Part shown: positions 31,940 to 52,328 of the stretch, piece after piece
Layout: each line of letters opens with the position of its first letter
Numbering within the stretch: position 1 is the first letter of the stretch
DNA from: Lamellibrachia satsuma
Taxonomy: Eukaryota > Annelida > Polychaeta > Sabellida > Siboglinidae
NCBI GenBank assembly: GCA_033239005.1
Contig: BSQZ01000001.1
Span: forward strand, 32,282,188 to 32,346,187
Reading direction: 5' to 3'
Length of the DNA stretch: 64,000 bases
Made by a program: the position numbers and the translations under genes
Notes under the pieces: generated by a model
Databases searched by the model: none
Told to the model about the DNA's origin: nothing
The model's input: only the letters and a program-made list of their open reading frames with translations

Positions 31940-31963
31940 CTTTCTACTCGCCCGGCTGGCTCG
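31940..31963 (-). pseudogene. GT49 pseudogene exon 4, internally deleted
   Basis: Only 24 bp remain of the 177-bp exon: the 5' end (encoding ASQPGE as in the intact gene) fused to the last bases AGAAAG before a GTAAAT donor. Both splice sites survive (acceptor TCTTCCAG). The fusion creates TAG. Confidence 0.85.
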
Positions 31964-32514
31964 CTGGAAGACAAGGACAACAAACAGACGGCGGTGATGA
32001 GAAACTTCCTTTACATCTATGGCTGTGGTGTTTGCATCTCTAAATGTATTGCAGCGGGACTGTCTTAGTAGGAAACACCACAACTTTTTCCCTCTGGTTA
32101 ATTTTCTTGTCCAAAATATTTCCGTTAACATGTGCATGTAGAGGTACAGTTAATGAGGGATTCGTGGTTATGTGTACTTCCAATATCACCAATGAGTGAA
32201 CTCTGAGATAGCACAATCCAAACAGGCAAACCCAGATGACATACGAACATGACGATAACACGACTGCGATGGCAGAAAACCAAAAGAAAAAGAAGAAAAG
32301 AATGCTGGACCTATTGGATGACTGCTACACAAGACTACTTCGTAAAGCAAGCAACTTCGCATCTTGGACACAATACATGAACAAAGATAAATCTACCTGG
32401 AAACAGGAGTAAAGAGGTTCTGAAAGCACTGGTTACTTGGCAACCAAAGCATAAACAGAGTCCACGCCTAACTCTGAATTCGGAATAACATATATTGAAC
32501 AGTAGGATACGCAG

Positions 32515-32800
32515 GACAGATGCTGAACAGTAAGTCACTCAGGACATATACTGAACAGTAGGCTACGCAGGGCAGATATTGAACAGTAGGCTACGCAGGG
32601 CAGATATTGAACAATAGGGTACGCAGGGCAGATATTGAACAGTAGGCTACGCAGGGCAGATATTGAACAGTAGGCTACGCACGGCAGATATTGAACAGTA
32701 GGCTACGCAGGGCAGATATTGACCAGTAGGCTACGCAGGGCAGATACTGAAAAGTAGGCTACGCAGGGCAGATACTGAACATTAGGCTATGCAGGACAGA
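32515..32800 (+). repeat. 28-bp minisatellite, about 10 copies
   Basis: Unit TGAACAGTAGGCTACGCAGG plus GCAGATAT, in the pseudogene intron between exons 3 and 4. Confidence 0.92.
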
Positions 32801-32854
32801 TGTCAATGGAGAAGTATCGAGAACACATTCAATGGGACTCCCAAGACAAGGTGA

Positions 32855-32982
32855 AGATGATGATTATAACGACGACGATGATGATGACGACGACGACGAC
32901 GATGATGACGATAGTGGTGGTGACGGTGATGATGATAGTGATGGTGGTGGTGGAGGCGGTGACGGTGATGATGACGTCGACG
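32855..32982 (+). repeat. (GAT/GAC/GGT)n trinucleotide tract
   Basis: About 120 bp of GATGATGACGACGACG-type sequence; open frames across it are compositional. Confidence 0.9.
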
Positions 32983-33022
32983 TAGTCCATCTCAATATTC
33001 TAGTCGTACACAATGTATTTAC

Positions 33023-33096
33023 CTGAGAAGGTTTTATTAACTTCGTGTGACATTTTATGGACGGCTGGAACAGCGGTCAATGCACTGTGTGAAGAT
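33023..33096 (-). pseudogene. GT49 pseudogene exon 3 (stem exon)
   Basis: Reads SALTAVPAVHKMSHEVNKTF, matching AAITALPPVRKMAHEAKKKL at 46895-46978, with the same GTAAAT donor. The first 20 or so bases of the exon and its normal acceptor are missing. Confidence 0.82.
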
Positions 33097-33149
33097 AAAC
33101 GTGTCAAATGTTTGATGATATGCATCCGTGAATCACACTGAAGATATCA

Positions 33150-33905
33150 CAAGATCTAACAAGATTGCCATCCAAAGCAAAGGCCTAGAAGGCAAGTGTA
33201 AATGAAAGCCATTGACTTATTGAGTGTACAATATTTTTTTAATATACGTGTAACAAGCCCTACTGAGATATGTGTCAACCTTGTATTTAAACATATTCAA
33301 ACTATTAGCATTTACATAATCTGAAGGCAATTTGTTCCATTCATTGATTGTCCTATCTGAGAAAGAGAACTTCCTGATATTCGATCTGCATTGATCCTTT
33401 GCTAATATAATTGCCATCTCATGTCCTCTAGTTCTATTATCTTTCTTGAATTGATGATATTTATATGATAAAATTATATTTGATGATATTTATATGATAA
33501 AATATTTATATCAATATTTCATATCTACTAAATATCTTAATAACAGTTTGATATCATCTCCACCTCCTTGCCTCTAAGGTTGTTAAACCACATTCTTTTA
33601 GATGTTCTTCACAATTAAGGTATCTAAATTCTGGAATCTGTTTAGTTGCTCTCCTGTGTATTCGTTCAAACATATCTCTATCTTTCTTACGATATGGTCT
33701 CCAGGCTTGTATATGGTATTCTAAATGAGGCCTAGCTGTTGTTTTTTACAGATGCATAATTACCTCTTTTTCCTTGTATGTTATAGTTCTCCTAATCAAC
33801 CCAAGAATGTCATTACCCCTTTAAGCTGCAATATCGCACTGCTCTGAAACTTTTATATCAGCACTTATTGTTACTCCTAAGTCCTTTTCTTTTACGGTAA
33901 TATAT
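33150..33905 (-). mobile_element. CR1-like LINE, 3' half
   Basis: The reverse strand encodes the RT C-terminal tail: AWRPYRKKDRDMFERIHRR, then RTINEWNKLPSDYVNANSLN and MFKYKVDTYLSRA, ending TTGCCTTCTAGGCC and CTTTGGATGGCAATCTTGTT. Frameshifts occur upstream of the open 66 codons. It is the longest of the minus-strand copies here. Confidence 0.85.
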
Positions 33906-34084
33906 AGAACAGTAATTTAATTTATATCCCCGTTCCCTGAGTGTAGGCATTTCCCGACATTGAATAACAACTACCATTTTTCAGACCATTTAACAATTCG
34001 TCTAGATCGTTTTGTAATTCCAGTCGATTATGCCATCTCCGATACCATGAGCTTTTAATTTTTGGGGGGGGGGAGCAAATTCCC

Positions 34085-34240
34085 TCACTAAGACACCCCC
34101 ACCCCCATGTAACGCATAGTGACAACCCCACCTCATCTAACGCCCAGTGACACCCTACCCCATGTAACGCCCAGTGACACCCCCACCCCCACGTAACGTC
34201 CAGATACACCCCCACCCCATGTAACGCCCAGTAATGCTTA
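34085..34240 (+). repeat. About 30-bp GC-rich minisatellite, 5 copies
   Basis: Units of CACCCCCATGTAACGCCCAG with TGACACCC. A G10 run lies just upstream at 34065-34073. Confidence 0.85.
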
Positions 34241-34454
34241 GCCGGGCACCCCACTCATTGAGCGAGACGTATTTTATGGATGGCCCCTTACATTTGAGTC
34301 TCCGTGTGTGAATATCCGAGGCAGAAGTTTGTTCCTGTGGATCTTCAACTCATCGTGTACTGTCGTTTCCCAGTTCCACCCCGTGACGTCATTCTTCAAT
34401 GTGGCTGATGTCTCCATCCTCCTCCTCCTCGTCGTCATTTCTTGCATCATTCGG

Positions 34455-35165
34455 TTACTGGCGGGTGGTTGTCGAGGTTACTGTCTGGTGGTTGTCGAGG
34501 TTACTGGCGGGTGGTTGTCGTGGTTACAGGCTGGTGGTTGTCGAGGTTACTGGCTGGTGGTTGTCGAGGTTACTGGCTGGTGGTTGTCGAGGTTACTGAC
34601 TGGTGGTTGTCGAGGTTACTGGTTGGTGGTTGTCGAGGTTACTGGCTGGTGGTTGTCGAGGTTACAGGCTGGTGGTTGTCGAGGTTACTGGCTGGTGGTT
34701 GTCGAGGTTACTGGCTGGTGGTTGTCGAGGTTACTGGCTGGTGGTTGTTGAGGTTACTGGCTGGTGGTTGACGAGGTTACTGGCTGGTGGTTGTCGAGGT
34801 TACTGGCTGGTGGTTGTCGAGGTTACTGGCGGGTGGTTGTCGAGGTTACTGGCTGGTGGTGGACGAGGTTACTGGCTGGTGGTTTTCGAGGTTACTGGCT
34901 GGTGGTTGTCGAGGTTACTGGCTGGTGGTTGTCGAGGTTACTGGCTGGTGGTTGTTGAGGTTACTGGCTGGTGGTTGACGAGGTTACTGGCTGGTGGTTG
35001 TCGAGGTTACTGGCTGGTGGTTGTCGAGGTTACTGGCGGGTAGTTGTCGAGGTTACTGGCTGGTGGTTGTCGAGGTTACTGGCGGGTGGTTGTCGAGGTT
35101 ACTGGCTGGTGGTTGTCCAGGTTACTGGCTGGTGGTTGTCGAGGTTACTGGCTGGTGGATTGTTG
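34455..35165 (+). repeat. 23-bp minisatellite, about 31 copies
   Basis: Unit TTGTCGAGGTTACTGGCTGG plus TGG. Because 23 is not a multiple of 3 and the unit has no stop, all three forward frames stay open (VVVEVTGWWLSRLLAGGCRG). The 69-bp translation cycle is not a protein repeat under selection. Confidence 0.96.
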
Positions 35166-35169
35166 TCGA

Positions 35170-35455
35170 GGTTGTCACCGATGTCAATTGCAAGAGTCGG
35201 GATGAAACGAGTTGATTGTGAGGTTGTCAGGTAGGTTCGGTTTACCTATGTTCCGTGCCTGGTATGCGTAAATACGCATAGAATGACATCAATTGGTGAA
35301 TACTTATATACGTTTCAAGACGTCTTGTCGCATAGAAGACATGTATAAGTTTCAAATGCGATGTAATTTGGATATCTAGGAACAGTTATAACTTAACCGG
35401 ACAGAAAACACACTAGTAATGTTACAGTAGCTATATGTTTAAGAACGAGTCGAAA
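35170..35455. other. Spacer, nothing recognised
   Basis: Unique sequence between the 23-bp array and the dispersed repeat. Confidence 0.35.
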
Positions 35456-36705
35456 CCCCTCTGGCCAAGAAATACAGAAGCGTTTCGGTCATGGAACGTG
35501 CGACTGACACTGTCTACTGTGAATATTATGCACTCCCAGAGACGAGCTGTCCTTCAGTATCCGCGGCCCTTGACGTCGCCATTCCACGAGTTGGTCTCTC
35601 AGAACGTTGCCTCGTGTACTAATCAAAGCACATATTAAACTTGTCGGGCAAACATTGACCACAGGCACGACGCGAGTCGTGACGCTACCCCACAGACTGC
35701 GTACGTACTGCGAAACAATGCTAGCCTCTAGATCATTCTATTTTCAAAATTCGGTTCATTCACTTATGAAAATACCTTAGTCGTGCCCACAACGTGTGAA
35801 GAGCCATTGAACCAACATACTCTATTTGGACGCCACCTCAATCACACAGCCTGTGAACGTGGCATTGCTAACATAACTACTCCGAGCTCGATGTAGGCGC
35901 CCAGTCACTCCGATACGTTAGTGTAAACACATACATGCATGCATACCTTTTGTAAATTAACTGATTCATTCACAAGCCACATCAAGTGCAGCTATAAATC
36001 TGATGGCAGAGCATAGGATATCGTACCGTAAAAGGCGTTCCCTCAAGCCAGATGTCATCCCAACACCATTTTCTGCGTCGAATGTTCAACGTACACCCAA
36101 GACCAAGTCCAAGAAGCGACAAACAACAGCCATCTCCAAGACAAAGAGAGCAGGTAGGATGTCATTAATATACAATGTTCCATTTCATTAAATAATTGTC
36201 AGCAGTACCATTGTCAGCACTGAAGCTGCTATCGACTCTTATTGATGGCTTGCAGCGAACGGGCTCTCCATTCGGCATTCGTTTCCCTTCGGTAAACAAT
36301 GAAAAGACAATCCTCTGTATTTTGCACTTGTGCAAGCACAATCGACTATGCAGCAGTTGCTGCCGACGCTTTTTAACATTTTGATCTGTGCAACTCGAAC
36401 GCCATTTACATTCAAACGTCGACGCCGCAAGTAAAGAACTCATTGTGTCCGCGGCGGGCACAAAATCGAACTCGTTCGCGCATAGCGCGGAGCTGGCAGT
36501 CCAGTAAATATAAGTCCATGATTACAGTAAGATGATATTGTATACGTCACGTCTTCAAACATTTCCACGGAGTAGGGATTCAAATCACATAAAACACGTC
36601 CCTGTCGCTTGGATGGCTACAGGACGCGGAATGATAGTCTACTATGAAGCATAACATGACATCGTCAGCAAGACTTGCCGTTTTGTCGATTTTTACGCGT
36701 AGCTA
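35456..36705 (+). mobile_element. Dispersed repeat, interrupted copy
   Basis: 35456-35820 and 36570-36705 are collinear with a continuous copy at 57510-57965 (shared ATGGAACGTGCGACTGACAC and GTCGGGCAAACATTGACCAC). The 57-kb copy lacks the intervening 750 bp or so. The family was not recognised. Confidence 0.75.
36003..36450. pseudogene. Possible THAP-domain fragments inside the interrupting segment
   Basis: The plus strand at 36003-36090 reads SYRKRRSLKPDVIPTPF, like the KxLKPxAVPTIF stretch that follows THAP domains. The minus strand at about 36260-36370 reads GSNCCIVDCACTSAKYRGLS and FHCLPKG, like the C-x4-C...GxSFHxxP start of a THAP domain. Opposite orientation and missing C-x2-H make this a weak call. 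Confidence 0.3.
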
Positions 36706-36930
36706 TACACTCGCCGCTTTATCGAGGCAGGGTTGCGCCACCTGCATGTCAAGACTGACATGGATATACACCCAAACAATAACATAATCTCGTGAAATTG
36801 AATGGCTCAGATGTAGAATGTTCGATTCCCGTCAACATAAACTTTTTGTTAGACATAATTATATTCCTTTTCAACTGAATATAATATTATAATAAGCATA
36901 CATTAGTTTTATTTACATCATGTAATTGCC

Positions 36931-37202
<272 letters not shown>

Positions 37203-37248
37203 TATATATCATTTCATTAATTAACTTTTTACGTTAATTGTCCCATGC

Positions 37249-37251
<3 letters not shown>

Positions 37252-37293
<42 letters not shown>
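37252..37293. repeat. (AT)n microsatellite
   Basis: About 21 AT units. Confidence 0.95.
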
Positions 37294-37294
<1 letters not shown>

Positions 37295-37297
<3 letters not shown>

Positions 37298-37920
37298 GTA
37301 AGTTTTGACCTACAGGGGCGCAATCCAGCTTCGAGGAAACGGCGAATTTGTAGATGCGCGGGAAAATCGAGAAAACGGCGCGTCTTCCCGACAATGTCAT
37401 GCTATGGGCTTCATAGTATACCGCAAATAGTACCGTGAGCGTGATTGGCGTGACTTGTGTAACCTCCCGTTGCACCTAACATCATCATGTGGTTTGTGAA
37501 CCGATAAACAAAAGCATTTGTCCTCCGTAATGCCAAGAAACTCAGACACACAAACATTTACACCAACGAACATCTTACGCCTGAGAACAGCAACATCGCT
37601 CGGGTGGCCAGGAAATTTAAGAAAGACCAACAAATCGCATCCACCTGGACACGGACCGGGACATTGTTTGAACATTTGATGTTGACGGTCAATGGCGTTC
37701 AGTCCTGAAGGTATATATTTCCCCTTTCATTATATCAGCGATGAAGAATTTAGACATACAAATAGTGATCTTGAGATAAGTAAATCTTTGGTTACAATTT
37801 ATGGAAAAACAGATGAGTTCGATTTTAAAAGTTTTTAATACACTGACTATTTGCACAGAAATTATGTTGACTATGTCGACCCACACAATAATTTCTACAA
37901 GCATTTAAAATACATTGGTC
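37295..37920. other. Spacer, nothing assigned
   Basis: Codons near 37735-37900 (EEFRHTNSDLEISKSLVTIY) have mild coding character directly before the CR1-like element and may be part of it or of another element; not assigned. Confidence 0.3.
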
Positions 37921-37924
37921 CTAT

Positions 37925-38545
37925 CCTAAAGAAACCAAATATTTGGGTTGATTAGGAGAAATATAATATTCAAGGAGAAAAGGTATTATACCTTTGTATA
38001 AAAAAAATAGTACAATAATTATGCCTCATTTAGAGGAATGTATACATGCCTGGAGACCATATCGTAAGAAGAATATAGCTACGCTTGAAAGAATACAGAG
38101 AGAGCAACTAAAATGATTCGAGAACTGAGATATATTATCTATGAAGACCGACTGAAAGAATGTGGTTTAACAATTATACAGACAAGGCGGTTAAAAGAAG
38201 ATCAAATTGAAGTTTTTAAGATATTGAATCTTTTTTTCACTTACGAAAGATAATCGAACTAGAGAACATGAGTTAACATCAGTAAAAGATCAGTGTAGAT
38301 TGGATATCAGGAAGTACTCGTTCTTACATAGGACTATCAATGAATGGAACAAATTATCTACAGATTGCGTCAATGCTAGTAGCATGAATATGTTTAAAAA
38401 ACAAGATTGACACTTATCTCAGGAAGGCGGGTTACACATAAATGAATAATTTCTCGTTAAGCCAATAGTTTGCCCGTCGACTTGCCATCTGAGCCTTTGC
38501 CTTGGATGGTAATCTTGTTAAATCTTGTATTTTTATGTGATATGT
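37925..38545 (+). mobile_element. CR1-like LINE, 3' half
   Basis: Frame-hopping plus-strand translation gives GLIRRNIIFKEKR, IYYEDRLKECGLTIIQTRR, then CRLDIRKYSFLHRTINEWNK and NMFKNKIDTYLRKAGYT, and the family 3' end CCTTTGCCTTGGATGGTAAT followed by a repeated AAATCTTGTT tail. It abuts the 3' flank of the GT49 gene. Confidence 0.85.
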
Positions 38546-38781
38546 GTGTACAGTGTTTAATCGATGTACCACCATCAACTAAGCAATAAACCGTGTTTAT
38601 TTGTTAACAGTGCATTTTTAATATAATACATAATTATTTACAAATAAATATGTGGAGGTGTACTTTGTGGTCATTCCCCAACTGTGTTGATCCTGGTGTC
38701 AACTGTCAATAACTGTTTTCTTAGTTCCCGTGGCAGTCACTGGAAGGTAAAGACGTCGTCTGTCACCGCAGGTAGTCGAGG

Positions 38782-47788
<9,007 letters not shown>

Positions 47789-47952
47789 GTTACCTGTAAC
47801 AGGCACACTCGTCAAAAATGTACACAACGTTTAGACATCCAGTGTGCACATGCATTAACGCAGACGTAACTGAAACTTTTATTTGTGATGGGATTGTTTA
47901 AAAACACACACCATTTATGAGTGGTTTGACATATGGATCAGTGTCTCGCTGT

Positions 47953-48635
47953 CCCCGCCCGCCCCGCCCGCCCGCCCGCCCGCCCGCCCGCCCGCCCGCC
48001 CGCCCGCCCGCCCGCCCGCCCGCCCGCCCGCCCGCCCGCCCGCCCGCCCGCCCGCCCGCCCGCCCGCCCGCCCGCCCGCCCGCCCGCCCGCCCGCCCGCC
48101 CGCCCGCCCGCCCGCCCGCCCGCCCGCCCGCCCGCCCGCCCGCCCGCCCGCCCGCCCGCCCGCCCGCCCGCCCGCCCGCCCGCCCGCCCGCCCGCCCGCC
48201 CGCCCGCCCGCCCGCCCGCCCGCCCGCCCGCCCGCCCGCCCGCCCGCCCGCCCGCCCGCCCGCCCGCCCGCCCGCCCGCCCGCCCGCCCGCCCGCCCGCC
48301 CGCCCGCCCGCCCGCCCGCCCGCCCGCCCGCCCGCCCGCCCGCCCGCCCGCCCGCCCGCCCGCCCGCCCGCCCGCCCGCCCGCCCGCCCGCCCGCCCGCC
48401 CGCCCGCCCGCCCGCCCGCCCGCCCGCCCGCCCGCCCGCCCGCCCGCCCGCCCGCCCGCCCGCCCGCCCGCCCGCCCGCCCGCCCGCCCGCCCGCCCGCC
48501 CGCCCGCCCGCCCGCCCGCCCGCCCGCCCGCCCGCCCGCCCGCCCGCCCGCCCGCCCGCCCGCCCGCCCGCCCGCCCGCCCGCCCGCCCGCCCGCCCGCC
48601 CGCCCGCCCGCCCGCCCGCCCGCCCGCCCGCCCGC
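47953..48635. repeat. (CCCG)168 tetranucleotide array upstream of the GT49 gene
   Basis: 672 bp of perfect CCCG units (47963-48634) with a slightly imperfect start, ending 165 bp upstream of the GT49 ATG. The sense strand of that gene is (GGGC)n, which fits the G3N1 rule for parallel G-quadruplexes throughout. Open frames (Pro-Ala-Arg repeats or Gly-Arg-Ala repeats) are artefacts of a 4-bp unit without stops. Confidence 0.98.
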
Positions 48636-48821
48636 AGGAAAATCTGCTGCGGAGTACCTTTTGCCCAAATACGAACGGCTTATCTTATCTCGCATGCATC
48701 AGTATCAACGTTTACAGGCAATAGCTTGCAGCATATCAATGTTGGTTATTGAGTGAACGTTGCCTTAAGTTGTATAAACTTAGTGCACGCCCCCTTAATA
48801 ATGCGCCTTGTACCAAGGTAG

Positions 48822-49012
48822 AACGGCCTACACTTGTACGTTGTACATGGGTAGAACGGCCTACACTTGTACGTTGTACATGGGTAGAACGGCCTACACT
48901 TGTACGTTGTACATGGGTAGAACGGCCTACACTTGTACGTTGTACATGGGTAGAACGGCCTACACTTGTACGTTGTACATGGGTAGAACGGCCTACACTT
49001 GTACGTTGGACA
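48822..49012 (+). repeat. 33-bp minisatellite, about 6 copies
   Basis: Unit TGTACATGGGTAGAACGGCC plus TACACTTGTACGT. A multiple of 3, so frames on both strands stay open. Confidence 0.95.
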
Positions 49013-49019
49013 TTGGTGC

Positions 49020-49930
49020 ACTTTTCGAAGATCCTAGATTAAACCCTCATTACTGTATCTACATCAATGGGTGTGTCTCACGCAGTGTCAAATATGCATT
49101 TACCCTAGGGGTACCGGGGCATAACAGGGTAAAAAAAGTGCTGTATTAATGAGGGCGCTATGTCTTGTCAGTCTCAATGTTAGCACTAATGTCCTCGCCA
49201 TTCACATCAGCGGACGGTGATACTAAACCCGGGGGGGGGGGGGGGAGGGCGCGGGTGTGCTCGCTCTGACCCCGGTGTCAGTAGCTTGTATGAATTGTAC
49301 TGAATGCTTTCAATGACAGTCAACTGCGCAGTGTTCGTGCGAAAGTGTCCGGATTACAAGACAAATCATTACAATAAGTACACTTTTCGGGGCTTCGTCA
49401 AGGAGCAACACGGTTGGTTGCGACATATGTATGCATCTTTGATCTGAATCTGATCTGAAGATCCCACTGCAGAAGCCGATCACGGCTATTAACGTAACGT
49501 TTGTTGTTTGTAATGGTTAATTCCCGACTTATGATACGAATAATTTTATTTATTTAGGGTTGATGGTAAAAAAAGTTAATTAACGTTTGAAATGTTAACG
49601 TCAACTTAATATTAAGAATGGAAATGTTCAGAGCTAATCTTGCCTAGTATAACCTCTAATACCCCCCCCCCCCGTCGGCCAGCATGGCGCAGGAATGCAT
49701 TCAGCCGTTGTATTCTTGTGCCACTAAACCGTGAAGCCTTACAAAGTACTCTAGACAAAGGGTTGCCACAACACCGGGCAGCACTGTTATTTCTAGATAA
49801 GTGGAGAAATGTTCATGCAAAACGACCAGATGGTTACATATTTTTGTTGATTTTTTTAGGTTTTTTTTTGAGAGACGGAGGAGAGAAGTGAGGAAGTGAA
49901 ATATTGTACATGTGTCACCACCTCAAAAAG
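49020..49930. other. Spacer, nothing recognised
   Basis: A G13 run at 49231-49243 and a C12 run at 49662-49673 are the only notable features. Confidence 0.35.
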
Positions 49931-49934
49931 ACAG

Positions 49935-50210
49935 CATCGCTTAAACAGTTATGCTGTATATGAAAACCACCTATCCTATATTAGTTCCACTAGGGATAAA
50001 AACCTGCTAGGTTGTGCGAAGCAGCACCACCAGACCTCGACAACAACACAAGTGTGCTTTCCAATCCTAATTTATTAAATCCTACTTGGAAAACAAATCT
50101 CCCTAAGGCAGTTATGCTGCGTACGAAAAACAACTATCCTATTTTAATTCAGTAATGGCTAGAAACCGGCAAAGCCAAACGAGGTAGCACGGCTGGACCT
50201 TAGCAACTTC
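49935..50210 (+). repeat. Diverged direct duplication of about 100 bp
   Basis: 49945-50040 and 50105-50200 share CAGTTATGCTG and CCACCTATCCTATAT/CAACTATCCTATTTT-type sequence at roughly 75 percent identity. Origin not recognised. Confidence 0.5.
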
Positions 50211-50287
50211 GTCAATTAATAACCCGTTTGAAATCAGGATGAGATCAAAGTGTAAAACCTACATTTACTAGTGTTACCGTCTCAATC

Positions 50288-50505
50288 ACACTTCCTTTGT
50301 TAGCAAGTGTCCAACAATATCCTCATTATCCACATCATTGTTGTGTAAATGCCCAATGTTTACCGTACTTCGGTGGACATCAGCATATCTTTATGATTCT
50401 TTGTTAGCAAGCTTAGTGTCCAACAATATCCTCATTATCCACATCATTGTTGTGTAAATGTCCAATGTTTACCGTACTTCGGTGGACATCAGCATATATT
50501 TCAGA
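50288..50505 (+). repeat. About 105-bp tandem duplication
   Basis: Two nearly identical copies from TCCTTTGTTAGCAAG (about 50292) and TTCTTTGTTAGCAAG (about 50398) to GGTGGACATCAGCATAT. Confidence 0.92.
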
Positions 50506-50614
50506 TTCTTGTTCCTAAAGAACGCTGTTTTAAACTTGGGAATTGTCGGATACGCCGTGTGAAATACTTCATACGTGGCTTTGGCTAGATTAGCAATAGA
50601 CCGACCCTGCTGGA

Positions 50615-50899
50615 AGAAGCAAATCACAAAAGTATGATTTCAAAAATGTCCTCCCTAACATTAAGTCCGACAGGCTGTGTAGTTTTAGATTCGCAGTTAC
50701 GTCTATACGTCGTTCCCAGTTGTCCTGATTTCAGGATGACAACTTGTAAATTGGAAAGGTTGTGACCTGCCTCGTTGAAATGATTGGTCACTTGTGTAAC
50801 ATCATGATTCCTTATGTCCGATCTATATTGATATAGGCGTATTCTAAATGAGTTGCCAGTTTCGCAATAATTAGGCCTCAATTTGAACGCTGTATACAA
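50615..50899 (-). mobile_element. Penelope-like element fragment: GIY-YIG endonuclease region
   Basis: The reverse strand reads CETGNSFRIRLYQYRSDIRN, then VTNHFNEAGHNLSNLQVVIL and PVGLN. This resembles the GETGxxFxxRFxxHRxxI...HFNxxGH...GLN pattern of the GIY-YIG domain at the C terminus of Penelope-like retroelements. The part around the catalytic glutamate is shortened. Confidence 0.6.
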
Positions 50900-51290
50900 G
50901 CTCGGAGACCATAATTATTGTAAGAAGGACACATATACTTTTGAACGAATACAGAGGAGAGCAATTAAAATGATTCCTGAACTGAGAGTCCTTTGTTATC
51001 AAAAAAGCCTAAACTTAAGAAAGATAGGACCAGAGGACAAGAGGTGTCATTAGTAAAGGAACAGTGTAGATTGTATATCAGAAAGTACTTATTCTCACAG
51101 AGGACAATACAAGATTGGAACAGATTGTGTAAATGCAAGAAGCGTGACTATGTCTAAAAATAAAATTTACAAATATATGAGGAGGGCAGGCTACATATAG
51201 ATGAAAAATGATAAGTCAATTGCTTCTTTGTCCATTTGTCATGTGGGCCTTCGCCTTGGGTGGCAATCTAGCTAAATCTTTATAAAGTCC
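50895..51290 (+). mobile_element. CR1-like LINE 3' remnant
   Basis: Reads FERIQRRAIKMIPELRVLCY, then IYKYMRRAGYI, and ends CCTTCGCCTTGGGTGGCAAT. It has an internal deletion relative to 37925-38545. It starts where the reverse-oriented Penelope fragment ends. Confidence 0.75.
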
Positions 51291-51294
51291 TGCG

Positions 51295-52328
51295 TAGCAA
51301 CCGTCCAATCTAACCTCGTGTACCGATGACCATGTCACTTGGTTCGCAAACAATGAAATATGACGATGGTGGCGTATGTGATAACAACTTCGTGACATGA
51401 ATAAATGAATAGTTTGACGTTACTTAATGCGTGATATGAAGGGCACCACTGATATATTACTGTGATTAACGTGCACGTGCCAAATATTATTCACCCTTAA
51501 AGTATTTTTGTTCACCCATTTCTCCTCAAAACCATGGTAAGATAGCTGAACACGTTATACCATCAAGCGGTTGCCAATCATTCAGTTGCAAAACTATCCT
51601 TTGTATTAATGTGTTTCTTATCAAATTACGAAACGTGGTCTAAGTCAATAATATTTGCCGATTTCAATAATCATAGTGGCTGAAAAGTTTGACATATCAC
51701 TGTCAGAACGTTCAAAAACGAGGTTGAAAGGCAACATTCATAAGTGACGACCTCAATAGTGAGACAAACAGTGAGGTAAATATACAGGGAGGTAGACAGA
51801 CAATGAGGTAGACATATAGTGAGGTAGACAGACAATGAGGTAGACATAAAACTCTCAACTACGGGACATCGGGGCCAACAATTCGGCGGAGAATACAAAC
51901 ACAGCCACATCGCTCAACATACCGTAGGTGATGGTAAAATCTGACCTTAACATACAGTGACCACGGCCAACGGTAGACACCGAATGTATCAAATAATCGA
52001 TGTAATTCATAGTTTGACATATGCAATATGTATTACATTAAAGTTCTTCTTTTTACAATGGCACATTGGACTCCTCTTAATATACTCAGGACTGACATAA
52101 TCAATCGTTTAATATAGTCACATTGGCTGGGACTGAATCATTCCCTATTCCTGCTGTATTAAAATACGCCGTTTAAGTGAATCAGCACCTTACTAGAATC
52201 ACATTGCTCTGACCCGAAGTAATTCTTTCAGTCCTTGAAAAAAAACTAACGCTATTTTCCTGCTAATTACATTGATGTGTTGCTACAAAGTTGCTAGTTT
52301 CAAGAACTACGTAGAAAACAAAACTTAC
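51295..52328. other. Unassigned; short GAGGTAGACA repeats
   Basis: 51770-51850 has four to five copies of GAGGTAGACAGACAAT-type sequence. Later exons of the minus-strand secreted-protein gene starting at 52393 may lie here, but none could be supported. Confidence 0.4.

Noticed and set aside
34308..35234. Overlapping forward open frames rich in Gly, Val and Trp
   Set aside because: Artefact of the 23-bp stop-free unit; all three frames are equally open.
47898..48756. Long open frames on both strands encoding Pro-Pro-Ala-Arg or Gly-Gly-Arg-Ala repeats
   Set aside because: Generated entirely by the (CCCG)168 tract, a 4-bp unit without stops; no splice, start or conservation support.
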